Source: Nectonema munidae
Taxonomy: Eukaryota > Nematomorpha > Nectonematoida > Nectonematidae
Length of the DNA: 64,000 nucleotides
Assembly (NCBI GenBank): GCA_030549495.1
Contig: JAUIRK010000099.1
Coordinates: 434,001-498,000 of the forward strand
Direction: 5' to 3'
This document shows, one piece after another, positions 35,741 through 49,046 of this stretch. The notes beneath the pieces are model-generated. The model searched no databases. It had not been told where the DNA came from and worked only from the letters and a program-made list of their open reading frames with translations. Numbering within the stretch: position 1 is the first letter of the stretch; the number at the start of each line of letters is the position of its first letter. A program made the translations under genes and the position numbers.

Positions 35741-38700
35741 ATTTGCGCTTGACCTGCATTCACAATTTACTTGCGTGAAAGCATGTAAACTCTTTTTCGC
35801 TAAACTCAAACTTTTTGCCTCAACCAGAAAGAGATTTCTCAATTGCCGATATTTCCAATTCGAATAAAATCAACCACTTCGTTTTAATTCGATGCCCTGG
35901 AGGGATAAATGCTCTCGACGCAAAACTTTACTTTTGGATACATCTTACATACATGTAAAGATGAGAGATGATTTCTCTACAGAATAGAAAAAGTCTAGAT
36001 AAACATGACATATTTTCTAAGATTCCAACGTTCTTGAATGAATACACATAAAATTTTATTTCTAACATCAATCTATGTCATTTAAAAATTATTATTATTT
36101 GTAGAAATCCTTCTTTGAAAAATTAGTTGCATATTAACCAATGTCCTGTAGAGTCTAGAGGAAAAACGTCATTAACAAATTTTGTTTTTGTATTGAAAAT
36201 TGAATATAAAATAATTTCTTAAAAGTTATTTATTTCAATTTTATTGGTCAATTCATTTAATATGCTGATACACAAAAGAAGTAATCTGAAGTCTAACTGC
36301 TTATCCTCTAAACAACTAGGTTTTGGACTTGCAAGGATCGCACCTCCTTTGTGCTTTAGCTTGAATCGGATAATTAAGACCAATTTCCAGTTCTTGTATT
36401 CTATTGCCACTTAGGTCTGTTGTCATTCTCTTAATTTTTCAACAAAAATTCCATCCACTACTTCGCTTGTCATAGAAACGAAATCAAGTTTAATTAGGAT
36501 TTTAATCCTATATAAAGTTTCCAAGATTCAATGAATTCAAAAAGCTCAAACAGTTAACAAATAAAAGCTGATTTCATGTATTACGAATACCGAATGCCAT
36601 AAACTCTACACATTGGATATAGCAAATTAACTCTTCCAATTTTTTAACTGCACTTTGTACAGCCTTATGGTTGCGTGACATATTTTTGTTTTGTTCATCT
36701 TATAGTATTCAAGCTTGCTCTATCCGAGTGAGATGGCATATGAACTAATTTATTCCAGCACCATTCTATGATACTTTCTCATTCTTTAGAATTTAAATTG
36801 TAAAATTTCCAGTCTTTTTTAAATATTAATCGAAAGAGCATTGAAAGTTGAATAAATTATGAAAAGGAACTTCATGATTATGACGAAACTGAATTTATTT
36901 TAACAAATTAAAAATCACGTGCAATCTCAAAGGTTCTTTCTTTATATTATTTGTATCACAACCACATTATATTTTGGATTTAAAAAGATAATTTTATTTT
37001 TTTTGGCGAAATTGATTTGAAGAACGTTACCTGAAATAAAGAAACATAAGCTCATCATTAGAAAAATAAGGGTTGAAAATTTAAATTATTTGACCAGGTT
37101 TATAACATCACCATCCTTGCGCCATTGCATATCTTAGCGTAGACGCGTGTTCAATCAAGATAGAATTAAAGTTCCAAAAGTTTTCTACACCATGAATGAT
37201 TCATAGAAATCAAAAGATTATGAAAAGCTTTATTTTTAGTTGGATAAAAAATTTGTATCACTCCTAAATTGACTAAATCAGACACTTCTCGATCTGAAAT
37301 AATTTTTCTGCTTTTCTTCCATTGGTAAAATCTTCCAATGTTTTCATTCTTTTGCTTTTGCTTGTTTCTTCATGTTAACTTCATTTATTTGCACCCATAG
37401 AGTTGCAGGCCGGTTAGATCCTGGGTTTCGATAACTCAAGGTCGTCGATCCCGCACAAACCTCCTTTCCCAATACAGAGTTTAATATTTATTCGAACACT
37501 TTTTTAGAATTAGTTTTAATGAAATTGACGAAATTAATTGATAACATCAATTTAAAAGCTTGTTCAAATATAAGTAAAAAGAAAAAAGGAGGATAATATT
37601 TAAATTTTGGTTGCGTTCTTTTATGTAAAAAAATGTAGACAAATTTAATTCATATTGTTCCCATTTTGACAAATTTGAAAAATGACTCATTAAAATATTA
37701 CAAAAAGTTTTGGTTTTGCATCGATTTAACTTCGAAAAACAAAAAATTTCAGACATATTTGGAGGAAAATGCTTTCCCGTAGTTGATTGCAAATATTTTC
37801 GATTTGTTATTTCTTACAAATGGAGTCCTCATGCCTTTCTCGCTTCGTTGGAAACATATGGGATCATATAAGGTCCATATTAGGACTATGGACTAAGGGG
37901 GGAGATTTTATAAGGTATCTTATCGATATCAACTATAACCCATCTCTAAAAAAATTTTACTAGAAAAAATGCCTTTTTTCTAAATAATGCAAAATAAATA
38001 AATAAAAGATTAAAATGAGCATACTAAAAATGATAATACTTATATTATTTGTGAAATCATAATTTTGAGTCCGCCGAAAGAGTCTGAAAAATCAAAAAAT
38101 TAAAAACTTTAAAAATGTATTCCCATAGAATGTTTTACGATAATTTTGTAAATATGTAATTTGTTTGAAATGAATTGGATAATTTCTAAAAAAAATTTGT
38201 GTCAATTTTGCAAATTTTTTCCTTAAGTTTAAAGTCCTAAAATATTGTTTTAATTATGTGAAAGTTAAAAATTTTTACCTTTTCAAAACAGTATAAAATT
38301 TTTAAGATTAATTATTAAATTTTAAAATTGATAAGTTTGAAAATTTTCAAATAATTTGTAAGTGATTTTTTGGATATTTTAAATAATTTTTTGAAGATTC
38401 TATCGTCCACAAACAATCACGCAGTGTGTCACATAATATGCCTGGCCTTGTTTTGCGTGATCGAATTCTTCTAAATCGAAAGTAAGAACTAACTTCAATT
38501 TCTTCCATATTATGTAAAATCTGTATGGAAGTTTCGTGAACAGACCAAATGCCGATGGACATAACGTAAAGGATGATCGAGGTTTGAAGCCTCAATTAGC
38601 TAACAAGTAAAGCCTATCTAAACTATATAAGGGTATCGCCCACCCAATATCCAACAGCACCAATTTCCTATCCAAAGAATACTTACATAAAAAGATCCCA

Positions 38701-41079
38701 CCTGATCCCTTGCTCATAAATTTGGCGTAGCTGATCTTTATGATTCAATTCCTCTCTAGATCTCATTCCCAAAAACCAAACCACAATGACATATCACCTT
38801 TTACCGCCTACAACGTGCACAACAACATATGCTGTCTATAAATGGAAGGACTACATGTGGGCGGAAAGAACCACTTCGTATTATTTATTTAGAAGAAATC
38901 TGAAAAAGATTTACGCAAGTTCTTAAGGATGCGAATTGTCTCGATCAAAACCTAAAATGCACACATGAACATGACTAGGAAACGTATACTTCTTGACTAC
39001 AAATCACACCATTCAAAAAACATTGAACGATCTATATAACTAAGAGCTTGGCCGCATCGACAACATTTTTCTACAAAAGAATTACCACAAACAAATCCTA
39101 CAAACTGACATAAAGAAGAAAGCCACAAAGACGATCTCAAAAATTGCATCAAATACAAATTCACTGAACCACAGGGGGGATGTTCATTAGAATGACAAAT
39201 CAAAACAGTGACATAATTTGTCACTCTTAAAGGAGCGACAAATCAAAAGTTTTTTATGTAAGGATAGGTAGGTATGTAAAACTTTTGAATTTTGTATATT
39301 TTGTCATGTCACTCTTTTGATTTGTCACTCTTTTGATAATAACCCAACCAGAGGACATGCAAAGCACAAAAATGGCCTTAGATCCCTCACCAATACATAA
39401 CGCTATAGTAGACGGAAAATCAACAAAAGTATCCGAAATAAGAACCTTCGAATCACAGGAGTTACGAGCACAGCAAACAGCTTTCAATCAAACCTTTCTC
39501 ATAAACCCCATAATCTACCGCTGCACAAACATTGTGAAACATGCGCGCACACTCATCTCCAGCGAATCTCTGCCAATCTAAAAGCATCATATACAAAGTA
39601 GTATATTAAAATTTTTACTTGTAATGGAATATGCGTTGGCGAATCTAAAAGGTCCCCAATAATTCGCCTAAGGAAACAGAAAGCATTGACGTCATGAAAA
39701 TACAAATACAAATACCTTTGTTTCGGAATCCGAAAATACAAATAATTTAGTTCATAAAAGCCTAAAATACAAAAAGAACGTAACTACTTTTATTTCAGAT
39801 TCTAAATTAAGTAAATAAAGTTATGTTATTTCCTTTTTTCAAGTTTTACATATCATAATTCATGTTTTACATTTTATCAACATTAATGATCGGAAAGTTT
39901 CTGGAAAATATTACCAGCCTTGCTAAGCACTCTTTCTGATGGTGCTGATGTTGCACAGCACGCTAAAATCGCCAATGGCTTTAAAATGTTGAAACATTTT
40001 TATCTTGCGATCGGTGGATTGATATCAAAAGACAGAACACCTTTCAAATTTTCGGATATGAAAAGATGAAATGCTCACATAAGCCATAACTAGTTATCTT
40101 CTACTCTTTTTTTTCCTATTTTATTTGGTGAGCCACAAATGGGGATTGTCTATAAACCTATAAATATATTTGTTTATAGGTAAAAGATTATTATAATTTT
40201 TTTCTTATAAAGTTTTTCTATTAAATTGTTACACTAATTACTTTGAAAAAATTTTTAAGTCTAATAAAATACATTTTTTTATCAGTGGTAATTTCAGTAT
40301 TCAAAAGTTTTGAGGCAACTACGTTATATTAAGTGTGAAGTTAACAAAAGCTATTAAATAATAAGCTTTGCAATCAGATATTATTTAATATATTTATAAA
40401 AAGAATTTGTTGAAATCCTTTCCTTACAAACTCAACTAGCAGCAGTCGGTCATAGTTTTTCAAGTTGATCCCCAAATGGGGCTCATGACAGGCAATGGGT
40501 TGATAGACTCATGAATTATTTGATATACTTGATTACATTACATAATTTGTTCAGCGAAAATAAAGGCTAAGTATTAGCTTGTGAGCATCACATTGTGTAA
40601 AAAGAATGAAAATGTGAATTGATTCAGGGTTAGTCATATAATTGATCCTACAAAAGAAAGGAGTTTGATTAATCAAAGGTAAAAATCATGTCTTTCCAAT
40701 AAAGATCAAGGCGGTTTTTGAAGATTTGCAAAGAGGGGGAACCAACAACATGCTTAGCGAGAGTATTCTTATAATTAGAGGGAGAATAATGATTTAGTTC
40801 ATTTTTATTTAATCGATGAGTTAGTTAGTAAAAGAGACAGTTAGTTATTGTTGAATCAGTAAAATGCCTGTCCATAGCGCTGTGTCCGTCGACATGTCCA
40901 TCTGTATTTTGTCCAGCGACCTTATCACTTTTTCGACGTATCAGGAGCGCTTAAATCCTTTATTTCGGTTGCCCCCTTCGAATTATGAAGGGATGGGTCG
41001 AGCCCTGGTCTGGATGTAATGAAGACCGAACTGACAACATTTCTACTTCTAAAGAAAATAAAATGCAGAAAGTGAATAT
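35741..41079. other. Intergenic region between LLTP and sFRP (tail to tail)
   Basis: Mostly AT-rich and featureless at 36,000-38,300. From about 38,380 to 39,600 the plus strand is A/C-rich, with short broken frames (YNTVTISPTQYPTAP-like, FQSNLSHKPHNLPLHKH-like) whose composition recalls the LINE at 7.2-8.9 kb; I cannot assign it. A TTAGTTAG island with a GC-richer neighbour lies at 40,790-41,030. The foldback element at 39,190 is listed separately. Confidence 0.4.
39190..39335. mobile_element. Small foldback/MITE-like element
   Basis: The left arm reads GAATGACAAATCAAAACAGT and the right arm, inverted, reads GAGTGACAAATCAAAAGAGT, with further TGACAAATC-type copies inside each arm. About 146 bp. 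No target duplication could be fixed by eye. Confidence 0.6.
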
Positions 41080-41085
41080 TTATTA
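41080..41085 (-). terminator. Candidate polyadenylation signal, sFRP
   Basis: AATAAA on the minus strand, about 30 bases after the sFRP stop codon. Confidence 0.5.
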
Positions 41086-41115
41086 ATGTTACATATAAAA
41101 TATAATGCAGGGTTC

Positions 41116-41447
41116 TTAGTTGAATTTAGCGCAGTTGGGATTTTTGAAGTGTTTTCGAGTTTGGTGCATTTTATCGCTTTTAGGCTTCCAGGGGAAAATT
41201 CGTTTGACAAAAATTTTGTCCAGGGTCACATTCGCCAACACGAGCCAAGATTTTTTTCCTGGAAGCTTTTTCAGAAGATCGGGACAATGACAGTCGTCTT
41301 TTTCTCTGTACTCCACATTGAAAATGCTTTTCTTCAATTTCGAGGCCGAGAGCTTTGCATTCTTGAAGACACGCTTAACCTTTTGCGCTCGCAAGCCTTT
41401 CCAATTCTTTTTTGCCAAAGCTTTCTTCCGAAATTTGACCTTCAAAA
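41116..41447 (-). CDS. Sfrp: sFRP exon 3 (netrin-like domain, stop)
   Basis: Minus-strand acceptor aacttttttcaag; starts with two bases. Encodes LKVKFRKKALAKKNWKGLRA, then SKLKKSIFNVEYREKDDCHC, GKKSWLVLANVTLDKIFVKR and the end NPNCAKFN before TAA. Confidence 0.88.
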
Positions 41448-44400
41448 CTTGAAAAAAGTTCGTATGTTTAAAAATTAAGGAAATAAATTTTAGAGTGACG
41501 GAGAAATTAGGTGCACGTCTAAACGTCTTAATGTACAATAGGGATCCAAAAATGGGAACTATAATTAAAATATATTACTCTCCGTAGGCAGCAAAATATG
41601 GGTAAGCAAACTGCTCGTGGATAAATTGTGCCCATCAAAGTATTCCGGGACCGTTTACTGATAAAATAATAGACGGGCAGTAAGTAGAGAAAAATTGTCA
41701 AAAATTGCAAATGAGCCAGAACCTATCGACAAAATATAATGAAAAATACTGGCTCTTATTCCATCCTGAAAGCGCATACAAATTTCTGAGAATGACAAAA
41801 TGTTAGCCAGAAAAAATCATAAAAAATTTTTTTCGAAGTTGTCAGAATTTTTTTAACAAATAATTTTTATTCTATATTTATTTATTTTAAAAATAAAGTT
41901 TATTATATTCAATTCGCTCTAGTTTCAGAGCAATTGTCATTTTTGTAGAACCATATCAAATTTTTGTTGGTAAAATTTCATATTTCTTATAAATCATATT
42001 TCTTAAAAAAAATCAGACATAAATATTGGTATTTTTTCTTTTCTGCTATAATTTTGATAAACTAAAAAGTTTTTTATTTTAGAATATATAAATTTTGAAA
42101 CATGTTAAGAAAATGTAAAAATTCTCCTGATATTTTTTGTTATATTTGTGGACGTTACACCTTGCCTAATCAAAGAAAAAATATATCATTTTTCGTAAAA
42201 AGAGTATATTTTGCATACTTTGGAGTTAAACTTGGGGATCAAGATAAATATTGGGCACCGCATAAAACATGCAAGTCTTGTGTTGAACAATTGAGACAAT
42301 GGAGTAAGGGAAAGAAAGAAAAATTAAATTTTGGTATTCCAATGATATGGAGGGAACCAAAAAATCATCATAATGATTGTTATTTTTGTTGCATCGACAT
42401 CAAAGGGTTGAATAAATTTAAAAAAAAGGATTTGTTTATCCTAACTTAGAGTCTGCTAGACAACCCATTCCTTATGATATTGAAATACCAATTCCAAAAG
42501 TTCCTGAAAACTTTAATTTGCATGATGAAGTAGAAGTGGAAGAAGAAACTTCAAGTGAAGAAAGTACTAGCGAAAATGATTTTGAAGATGAATGTAAAAA
42601 TCAAAATAAGTTTAATCAAGAAGAACTGAGTGATCTAATTAGAGATCTCAATCTAAGTAAAGAAAAGTCAGAAGTCTTGGCTTCACGCTTAAAAGAAAAG
42701 AATTGTTTAACAAAAAGCACGAAAATAATTTTTACAGAACAAGAGAGAACTCACTGATACAGTTTTTTACAGAGAATGAAAAACTAGTTTCTGTAACGAT
42801 GTCAAAGATCTTCTACTTGCACTCAATACCACATACATACCTGAAGAATGGAGACTTTTCATTGATGGTTCTCCCAAAAGTTTGAAATGTGTTTTACTAC
42901 ATAACTTAAATAAATTTCCTTCAATTCCACTGGGTTACTCAACAACATTGAAAGAAAATTATGAGAATGTACAGCTTTTTTTAAATTGCATCAACTACAA
43001 TCAACATAACTGGTACTTATGTGTTGACTTCAAAATTATAAATTTTTTGTTGGGACAGCAATCTGGCTTCACGAAATTTCCTTGCTTTTACTGTCTTTGG
43101 GATAGTAGAGATAGGACAAATCACTAGATACAAAAAGAATGGCCTCTTCGAGAACACTCAATTATGGGAAACAAAAACATAATAAGAAAGCCTCTCGTTG
43201 AAAAAGAAAAGATTCTACTGCCTCCTCTCCACATTAAGTTGGGTTTAATGAAGCAGTTTGTGAGATCATTGGATAAAGAAGGAGAATGCTTTAAGTACAT
43301 AGTTAACTCAAACACCGTGTTAGCATAGAAAAGTTGTTCGCAGGAGTTTTTGATTGACCGCAAATAAGAAAGTTAGTAAAAGATGATGCATTTGTGAGAT
43401 CTATGAACAAAGTTGAAGTGAATGCATGGCAAAGCTATGTTGAAGTTATCAACAACTTTCTAGGAAACAAAAAAGCTGAAAATTATTCAGAAATTGTGGA
43501 AAAAATGTTAATAAGTTTCAGAAAGCTTGGTGCGAATATGAGTATTTACATAGTCACTTGGATAAATTTCCTGAAAATCTTGGACAAATGGGTGAAGAAC
43601 AAGGTGAGAGCTTTCATCAGGAAATGAAGACAATGGAAGAAAGGTATCAAGGTAGGTGGGACAAAAACATGATGGCGGACTATTGTTGGGGTTTACAGCG
43701 CGAAGAATCAAAAGAATTTCACAGAAAAAAAAGAAAATTGAAATGTTTTTTTAAATAAAAAATATAATGTGTAAATTAATGTTTACTTACAGCAAAAACT
43801 TTAGAACTTTTAAAGTAGAGCCATTGATGATAAAAGAGTTACTTTTTTATAATCAGAAGAACAAATATGTTTTAATTATGCAAAAAAACCTTGGCAAAAA
43901 AATTTTGTTGCCTTGTGAATTGATTGCTTTTCAGTCAGTGAATGGGTTAGTTAAATAATGATTAAGAGTAAGTCATTTGCTTGGTTATTTAAGTTAAAAG
44001 AATTGACCGGTTTTTCGGCATTGTTTTTCAAATCAATATTCTGACCAACGATGGAAATTATATTCATTTTGATTGTCAAGGGAATGATGCATGTAAGGGA
44101 ATTATTTTAACACTTGTTCGTATAACAGAAAATTACAAGCTCCAGCACTAAGTGTATATTTAAAAATGGTTTCTTGTTTTTGTCTTGAATATACTCAGTG
44201 CTTATTCCCTCATTCGGATTAAGATTTTAGATTCCAATTACAATATCACAAACTTTTAGTATTAAGATAGGAGAACAGCTTGTTGTCTCAATTCTACATA
44301 TGGACCAAAAAATACTTCTAAAACATTTAATTAATCTAAATGATAAAAAAATCCGTTAACTACATTTTCAATATCAATGGGACATATTTAAATTATTCAT

Positions 44401-47400
44401 TACTAATACAAACAGTCAATAATGTCAACTTTTTTTATTTGTTCAATAAAGTCAATAACTTTTCATTTCGCCAAAAAATTTCATTCTTATGTCAATTTTA
44501 CTAAGTTTTCAAAATATGTCCGTTGTCAGTTTTTCTTTTATGAAATTTTTTTATTATATACAATTATTACGGAAATTAGAAAAAATTTTGAAAAGACAAA
44601 AATTTGAAGAAGTTTTTTTTAATTGCAAAAAACATAAAATTCTACATTCCTTACCTGCATTTATTATGATTAGAGCAAGAAAGACTTTTTAAATTGTAAG
44701 AAATGGAAAAGTAATGAACCAACAAACACTTATTTTTTCGATATAGTTCAAGTTTAAAGATTGTGACTACGCGCTTCGACTTTTCGCCGTAAAAGTTGCA
44801 AAATTCAGTTTTTTAGGAAACTATTGACAAAGAATTTTTAGTAATTTTCTGTATAATAAATCCAATAACTAGGTAACAAACGCGTTAACAAAATAACTGC
44901 TAGCTAGCTAAATAAAAAGCCAACACTTTAGCTTACTACTCGCAATGAACCTATATTGATTTTTAAATATTTTAACTTAAGTAAAAAATCAGTGAAATTT
45001 CTGTTATCTAACAAAAAATCTTATTAATTGTTAATCGTCTCAATTTTCAAAAGTTTTTTCAAGAGATCAGCTATTTTACACACTTGCCTTGAATTAAAAT
45101 ATTGAATTTATATTTTGCATTAAATTCAGGGTGAAAAGTTGTCCTCAGGAATTTTCTTCCCTTGACTTCTGTGGTGACCGTAGGAAAGGCCCAAACTAGT
45201 GCCAATTTTAATCTTTTGGTTTCAACTCTCCTTAGTACTTCTTCATTTGTAATTTTTTGGGTCCAAGCTACCCTTATCAACCTTCTCCATATTTTCATTT
45301 CGAACGCTTACAACTTTTTTTGAGAGTTTTTGCTTATATTCCAGGTTTCGCATCCGTATCTGAGTCTAGACCATTTATAGCATTTAACCTTTCTTTTTTC
45401 CATATTTAATGGTAGTTTTGTATTTCTGAGCATTTTTCAAACTTATTCATCGCACTATTAGCTATTGAAATTCTTCTTTTTATTTCTTTGTCACTTCTTC
45501 CATCGGAGGTGATTAAACTCCCTAAATATACAAACTGTTTCACTTGATCAATTATTTTGTCGTTGACCTTCATTTCTATCCTTTTAATTAAGACAGTACA
45601 ACACGACTAAAGACTTTTAAATGGTTTGTTTTTTATCATTTAAAAGTAAATTTATAATAAAAATGGTCAGTTACGCTCCTTCCGTCATATTAATAAATTA
45701 CATTTTTAATTTTCTAAAAAAAGAAGGAAATTGAATGATTTTAACTTGATATTAAAAGTAGTAAATATGAAAATTTAAGTACGAGAACGAAATAATGTTT
45801 TCTGAAATTTCAGAGCACATAAAAGCCATTAGTGTTTTATCGATTTAAAATAATTCCTATTCTAATCAAAATAAATTTAAATTTAAATGATTTAAAATCA
45901 TGCATTTCTCTCAATTAGTCACGTGACTCGCTTATTTTATTATGACTTAGAAAAGCTAGATAAATATCCATCATTTTGACAATGGTCTTTACATAAAACA
46001 TCGAATATTCAGATTTAAATAGAATGAACAAAACGAACAGCAAAGATTCAAAAGAATTAACAATTTAATGTGTTTTTTTTCTTTCTTGTTCAAATTTTTC
46101 CTTTGATTGATGAGAAGAGATGAATTGATCACCCACCCCTCACGTCTCCCATCTGAATGCAATGCTGAGAGAAGGATTAAAAACCGATTCTAGACAAATT
46201 CTGTTTTACCAAAAAATCGTATAAATGAAACATACCTATATCGGAATAACAAAATTCTGCCAAAAGGTTTTCATATTCTTCCGATTCTATCAAAAGACAA
46301 GTGTTATTCTTGCAAGATTTTTTGTTGTATCTTTCTAAATCATAAAATAAAATATAATAGAAGATTTGCGAAAAAGTAAAAAAAATACAATTATTTTTTC
46401 TTTTGATTTAGTTAACTCAAAAAGATTCAATTTAAATAAGTCTTAAAGATTTACGTGAATTCGAAAACTTAAATCCGTATTCAGAGAGGAATCGACAACT
46501 TTTCAATGAACGAGGCGGCAAAAGTAAAACACAAGCTTCTTTTTCTGGTCAAAAATCCAATTACCGTTGGAAGTTGAAAATCAATGAGAAATTACTCATG
46601 CAAATAAATCAATTAAAAGTTTCAGCATTTATATCCTTAATACGATTAATATTTTTGAATGCCGCATGCTCAATCAAGAACAAACTGATTTTTACGGAGA
46701 TAAAATGATTCAAAGAAAGTCAGAATTTTTTCAAACTCAATAAATTTCTGATCAATAATAACTAAATAATTTAAAACTCAATAAATTCACTTTTGTTACA
46801 GCAAAAAAAAGCCTCACAACTGAATAAATATATCGGCTTAGTATTTCTTTGGATAACTTTTTCGAAATTCTAAAAAACAAAATTCATTTATATATAGTGA
46901 GTAATAAATTTAAAAATAACTAATTTTTCCATAAAGAGACTTTTCTCAAGAACTTGGCAAAAAATCTATAGGTTACAAGTTTTTAGAGATTTATTAGCAA
47001 AATCTTGAAAAGTGTAACTGATCAGTGATCATCATTAGAAAATCATCGATTGCTGTCATATCATCAGAAAAATGTCACCCGACAAGACAAACTTTTTCTT
47101 TATTTCTATGGATCGATATAAAACTTTAGTATAAATTAAACACACCATTATCACGAAAATTTTAAATAATTTGCACTTTCAATTTATAGAATATTTGTTT
47201 TTTCACTTTTTAATAACTTTAAAAAAATTTAAGAACTAAACTCTTATAAGAGTAACTAAAATTAGAGTTAGGTTATTTTGAATATAAAATTGTTAACAGT
47301 TTTCCGGAAGCTTCTTTCTTAAAGAAAATACAAAGGAATGCCTGGAAAAATGACAGAAAATAATCTGCTCTAAAATAAAATATAAAATAAAGGTTTTATT

Positions 47401-49046
47401 AATATTTTAGTTCCTTAGTTAAATCGATACTTAATAAACTGTTGTCTTTTCATTCCAATTTTGCGACTTTTTTCTTCCCATTTAATAAGGCAGTATATCG
47501 CCGTTAACTGGAGTCGGACATGCGCTGAATTGTCCGTACCAATGACGCATGACAGCTGTCAATCACTCTTTTTATCTCGAAGTAACACTTTTCCTTAATC
47601 ATGCAACGAATTCTATCTTTTGAAATTGAAGAATGATGATAAATTTCACATCTTTATTTTATTTTATTTTCTCCATGTTAAAATTTGAGTGAAATATTTC
47701 TCATGGAAAATCCTATTTTTAAATGATTTTTCATGGATATAAATTTGATTTCGACATCTCACTTACTTTTTTCGATTATAATTGTGAGTAATATTCAATA
47801 TTTAAATATTTTGAAATTAAAATTTTTAAATATTTTTTGACAAAAAAGTAAAATAAAATGATACAATGGCAAAAGTTTTTTTTTACTCTCAGCCACAACA
47901 ACAACATGCTCTCTCTTAAAACGTCACTATTAAAATTGCTGGTGATATTTGTGTTTCTTTATTCCATCGCCCATTGGAAAAAATTGGTCATTTTAGAACT
48001 TGGGTTGTTTTCAAAGTGCTAATATGTCGCTTCAACCTCGACACAACGAGATTATACTTTCTTTCAATAAAAAATTTAAAAAAAAGAAATAAATCACGTG
48101 ATAAGTTTTTGGATTTGATGCACAGATTATTGTCTTTAGGGAATTTGTCACAAGACAGCATTGAAGGCCACTTGAACTTATTTCTCAGCATAGTCAGCTC
48201 ACAACCAGCTTTCACAGCCAAGCACAATGATTGGCAAGGGTATATGGGCGTGTCTAAGCAAACTGGAGTGTAAAGCGAACATAGGAAGAGCTGAGTGTCG
48301 GGATGGCAGTTCGTTGCAATCAACGGCTCCCAAGGTCTTGATTGCGAGATAACCTAAGTTGAATTTCAACGCAGGAATTACAGACGCAAACTTTTGGGCT
48401 TCGTAGCAGACCCATTTATAACTGAGTCGATCAAGTTATGGTTTGCTACTAACCTAGCATGCTATAAAATTGTTATGTATATAAATTCCCTATCGTATAT
48501 AGAAAAAAACAAAAAAGCTGTTGATGTATTCATTTTTCATATTTTATATAGTGCACGCTGTTGTGTCAAGAAAAAGTGTTATGTGTGTCGCTGGAAAACA
48601 GGATTTTTTGAGTAGAATTTTTTCTAATTTACTCTGCTTTTACACAAAGAAGGAAATGCTGATAGATTAAGGGCTTTTCATTTTCATTTGCTGAAATAGG
48701 TAACGGTTAGTTATGGAAAAAAGTTAAAGTAAGCATTAAAAAGTATCTAGTTATTGATTAAGTTAGTTAGTTGATTAGTTAATGAATGGCTTACTTGTAA
48801 TTATTGGTTAAGGAGGTTTTGAAAAATATGTGAAATGAAGCTAAGTCAAAAGTCTACTTCTTCGATGGTTTCGTGTTGAAGAAGAGTTGGCAGACGCATT
48901 TTGGTGTAGTCAATGTTTCTGCACAAGCTAACATTCAGCGGAATATCCACACAAAAAGACGTATCAATGTTGCTTATGTAGGAGGATTCCGTGATTGACA
49001 CACCTACAAATGGCAGAATCCAGAGGAACAACTTTGCAAGAAACAT
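41116..49046 (-). CDS. Sfrp: Secreted frizzled-related protein (gene-level; three exons)
   Basis: Joining the three exons gives a 258-residue protein with no phase conflict. Residues 1-19 form a signal peptide (MFLAKLFLWILPFVGVSIT). Residues 32-141 form a Frizzled cysteine-rich domain with all ten cysteines, at 32, 42 and 79 and then in the order FLC, TPVC, YPCQSLC, AGC, LSCDKFP and NNLC. Residues about 149-258 form a netrin-like domain rich in lysine (KDDCHCPDLLKKLPGKK, then FPWKP), as in sFRPs. The family binds Wnt ligands outside the cell and tunes signalling. Vertebrate sFRPs are about 295-315 residues and carry an extra Cys-x-x-Cys segment between the domains; that segment is not seen here, so either it is absent or a small exon was missed. 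The gene runs tail-to-tail with the LLTP gene. Confidence 0.88.
42102..43757 (+). mobile_element. Multicopy zinc-finger ORF family, broken copy
   Basis: A run of plus-strand pieces in order. First is an N-terminal zinc-binding part (FCYICGRYTLPNQRKNIS, then WAPHKTCKSCVEQLRQWSKG and NDCYFCC). An acidic Ser/Glu stretch follows (EEETSSEESTSENDFEDE), then LSDLIRDLNLSKEKSEVLAS, LFIDGSPKSLKCVLLHNLNK, LLGQQSGFTKFPCFYCLWDS, LLPPLHIKLGLMKQFVRSLD and finally EEQGESFHQEMKTMEERYQG with MMADYCWGL. This order matches a protein family I recall as present in many near-identical copies in arthropod and some other invertebrate genomes, usually annotated as uncharacterised. It behaves like a mobile-element gene, but I cannot name the class. 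This copy has several stops and frameshifts and no introns. No terminal repeats were found. Confidence 0.6.
45071..45600 (-). mobile_element. LINE tail fragment
   Basis: Minus strand, starting from a YGSETW-like region at about 45,360 and continuing into KIWRRLIRVAWTQKITNEEV and LRRVETKRLKL, the sequence that follows the RT domain in many non-LTR retrotransposons (family form RMLRISWTDKVTNEEVLRRV). The rest of the element is absent. Confidence 0.7.
48098..48353 (-). CDS. Sfrp: sFRP exon 2 (rest of Frizzled domain)
   Basis: Minus-strand acceptor caacttag, phase 0 in; donor TCAC|GTGATT leaves one base, matching exon 3. Encodes QSRPWEPLIATNCHPDTQLF, then LCSLYTPVCLDTPIYPCQSL and AGCELTMLRNKFKW, with cysteines 3-10 of the domain. 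Confidence 0.88.
48354..48857 (-). other. sFRP intron 1
   Basis: 504 bp. Contains a TTAGTTAG-type island at about 48,755-48,830. Nothing else seen. Confidence 0.6.
48858..49046 (-). CDS. Sfrp: sFRP exon 1 (signal peptide and start of Frizzled domain)
   Basis: Begins at an ATG followed at once by a hydrophobic signal peptide. Ends at GAA|GTAGAC, phase 0. Encodes FCVDIPLNVSLCRNIDYTKM and RLPTLLQHETIEE, the standard opening of a Frizzled domain. Confidence 0.9.

Larger units (their letters stand above)
41448..48097 (-). other. sFRP intron 2
   Basis: A 6.65 kb intron holding the ORF family at 42.1-43.76 kb and a LINE tail at 45.07-45.6 kb. A small exon for the inter-domain CxxC segment could be hidden here. 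The rest (44.0-45.0 and 45.6-48.0 kb) is AT-rich with nothing recognised. Confidence 0.5.

Noticed and set aside
35828-35954. Possible extra LLTP exon (RDFSIADISNSNKINHFVLI...) with acceptor ccag and donor AT|GTAAAG
   Set aside because: Its phase cannot be joined to exon 24 or to exon 23 without creating a stop, so it stays unassigned.
45071-45298. Minus-strand ORF considered as a middle sFRP exon
   Set aside because: KITNEEVLRRVETKRLKL is typical of LINE ORF2 tails; no sFRP similarity.
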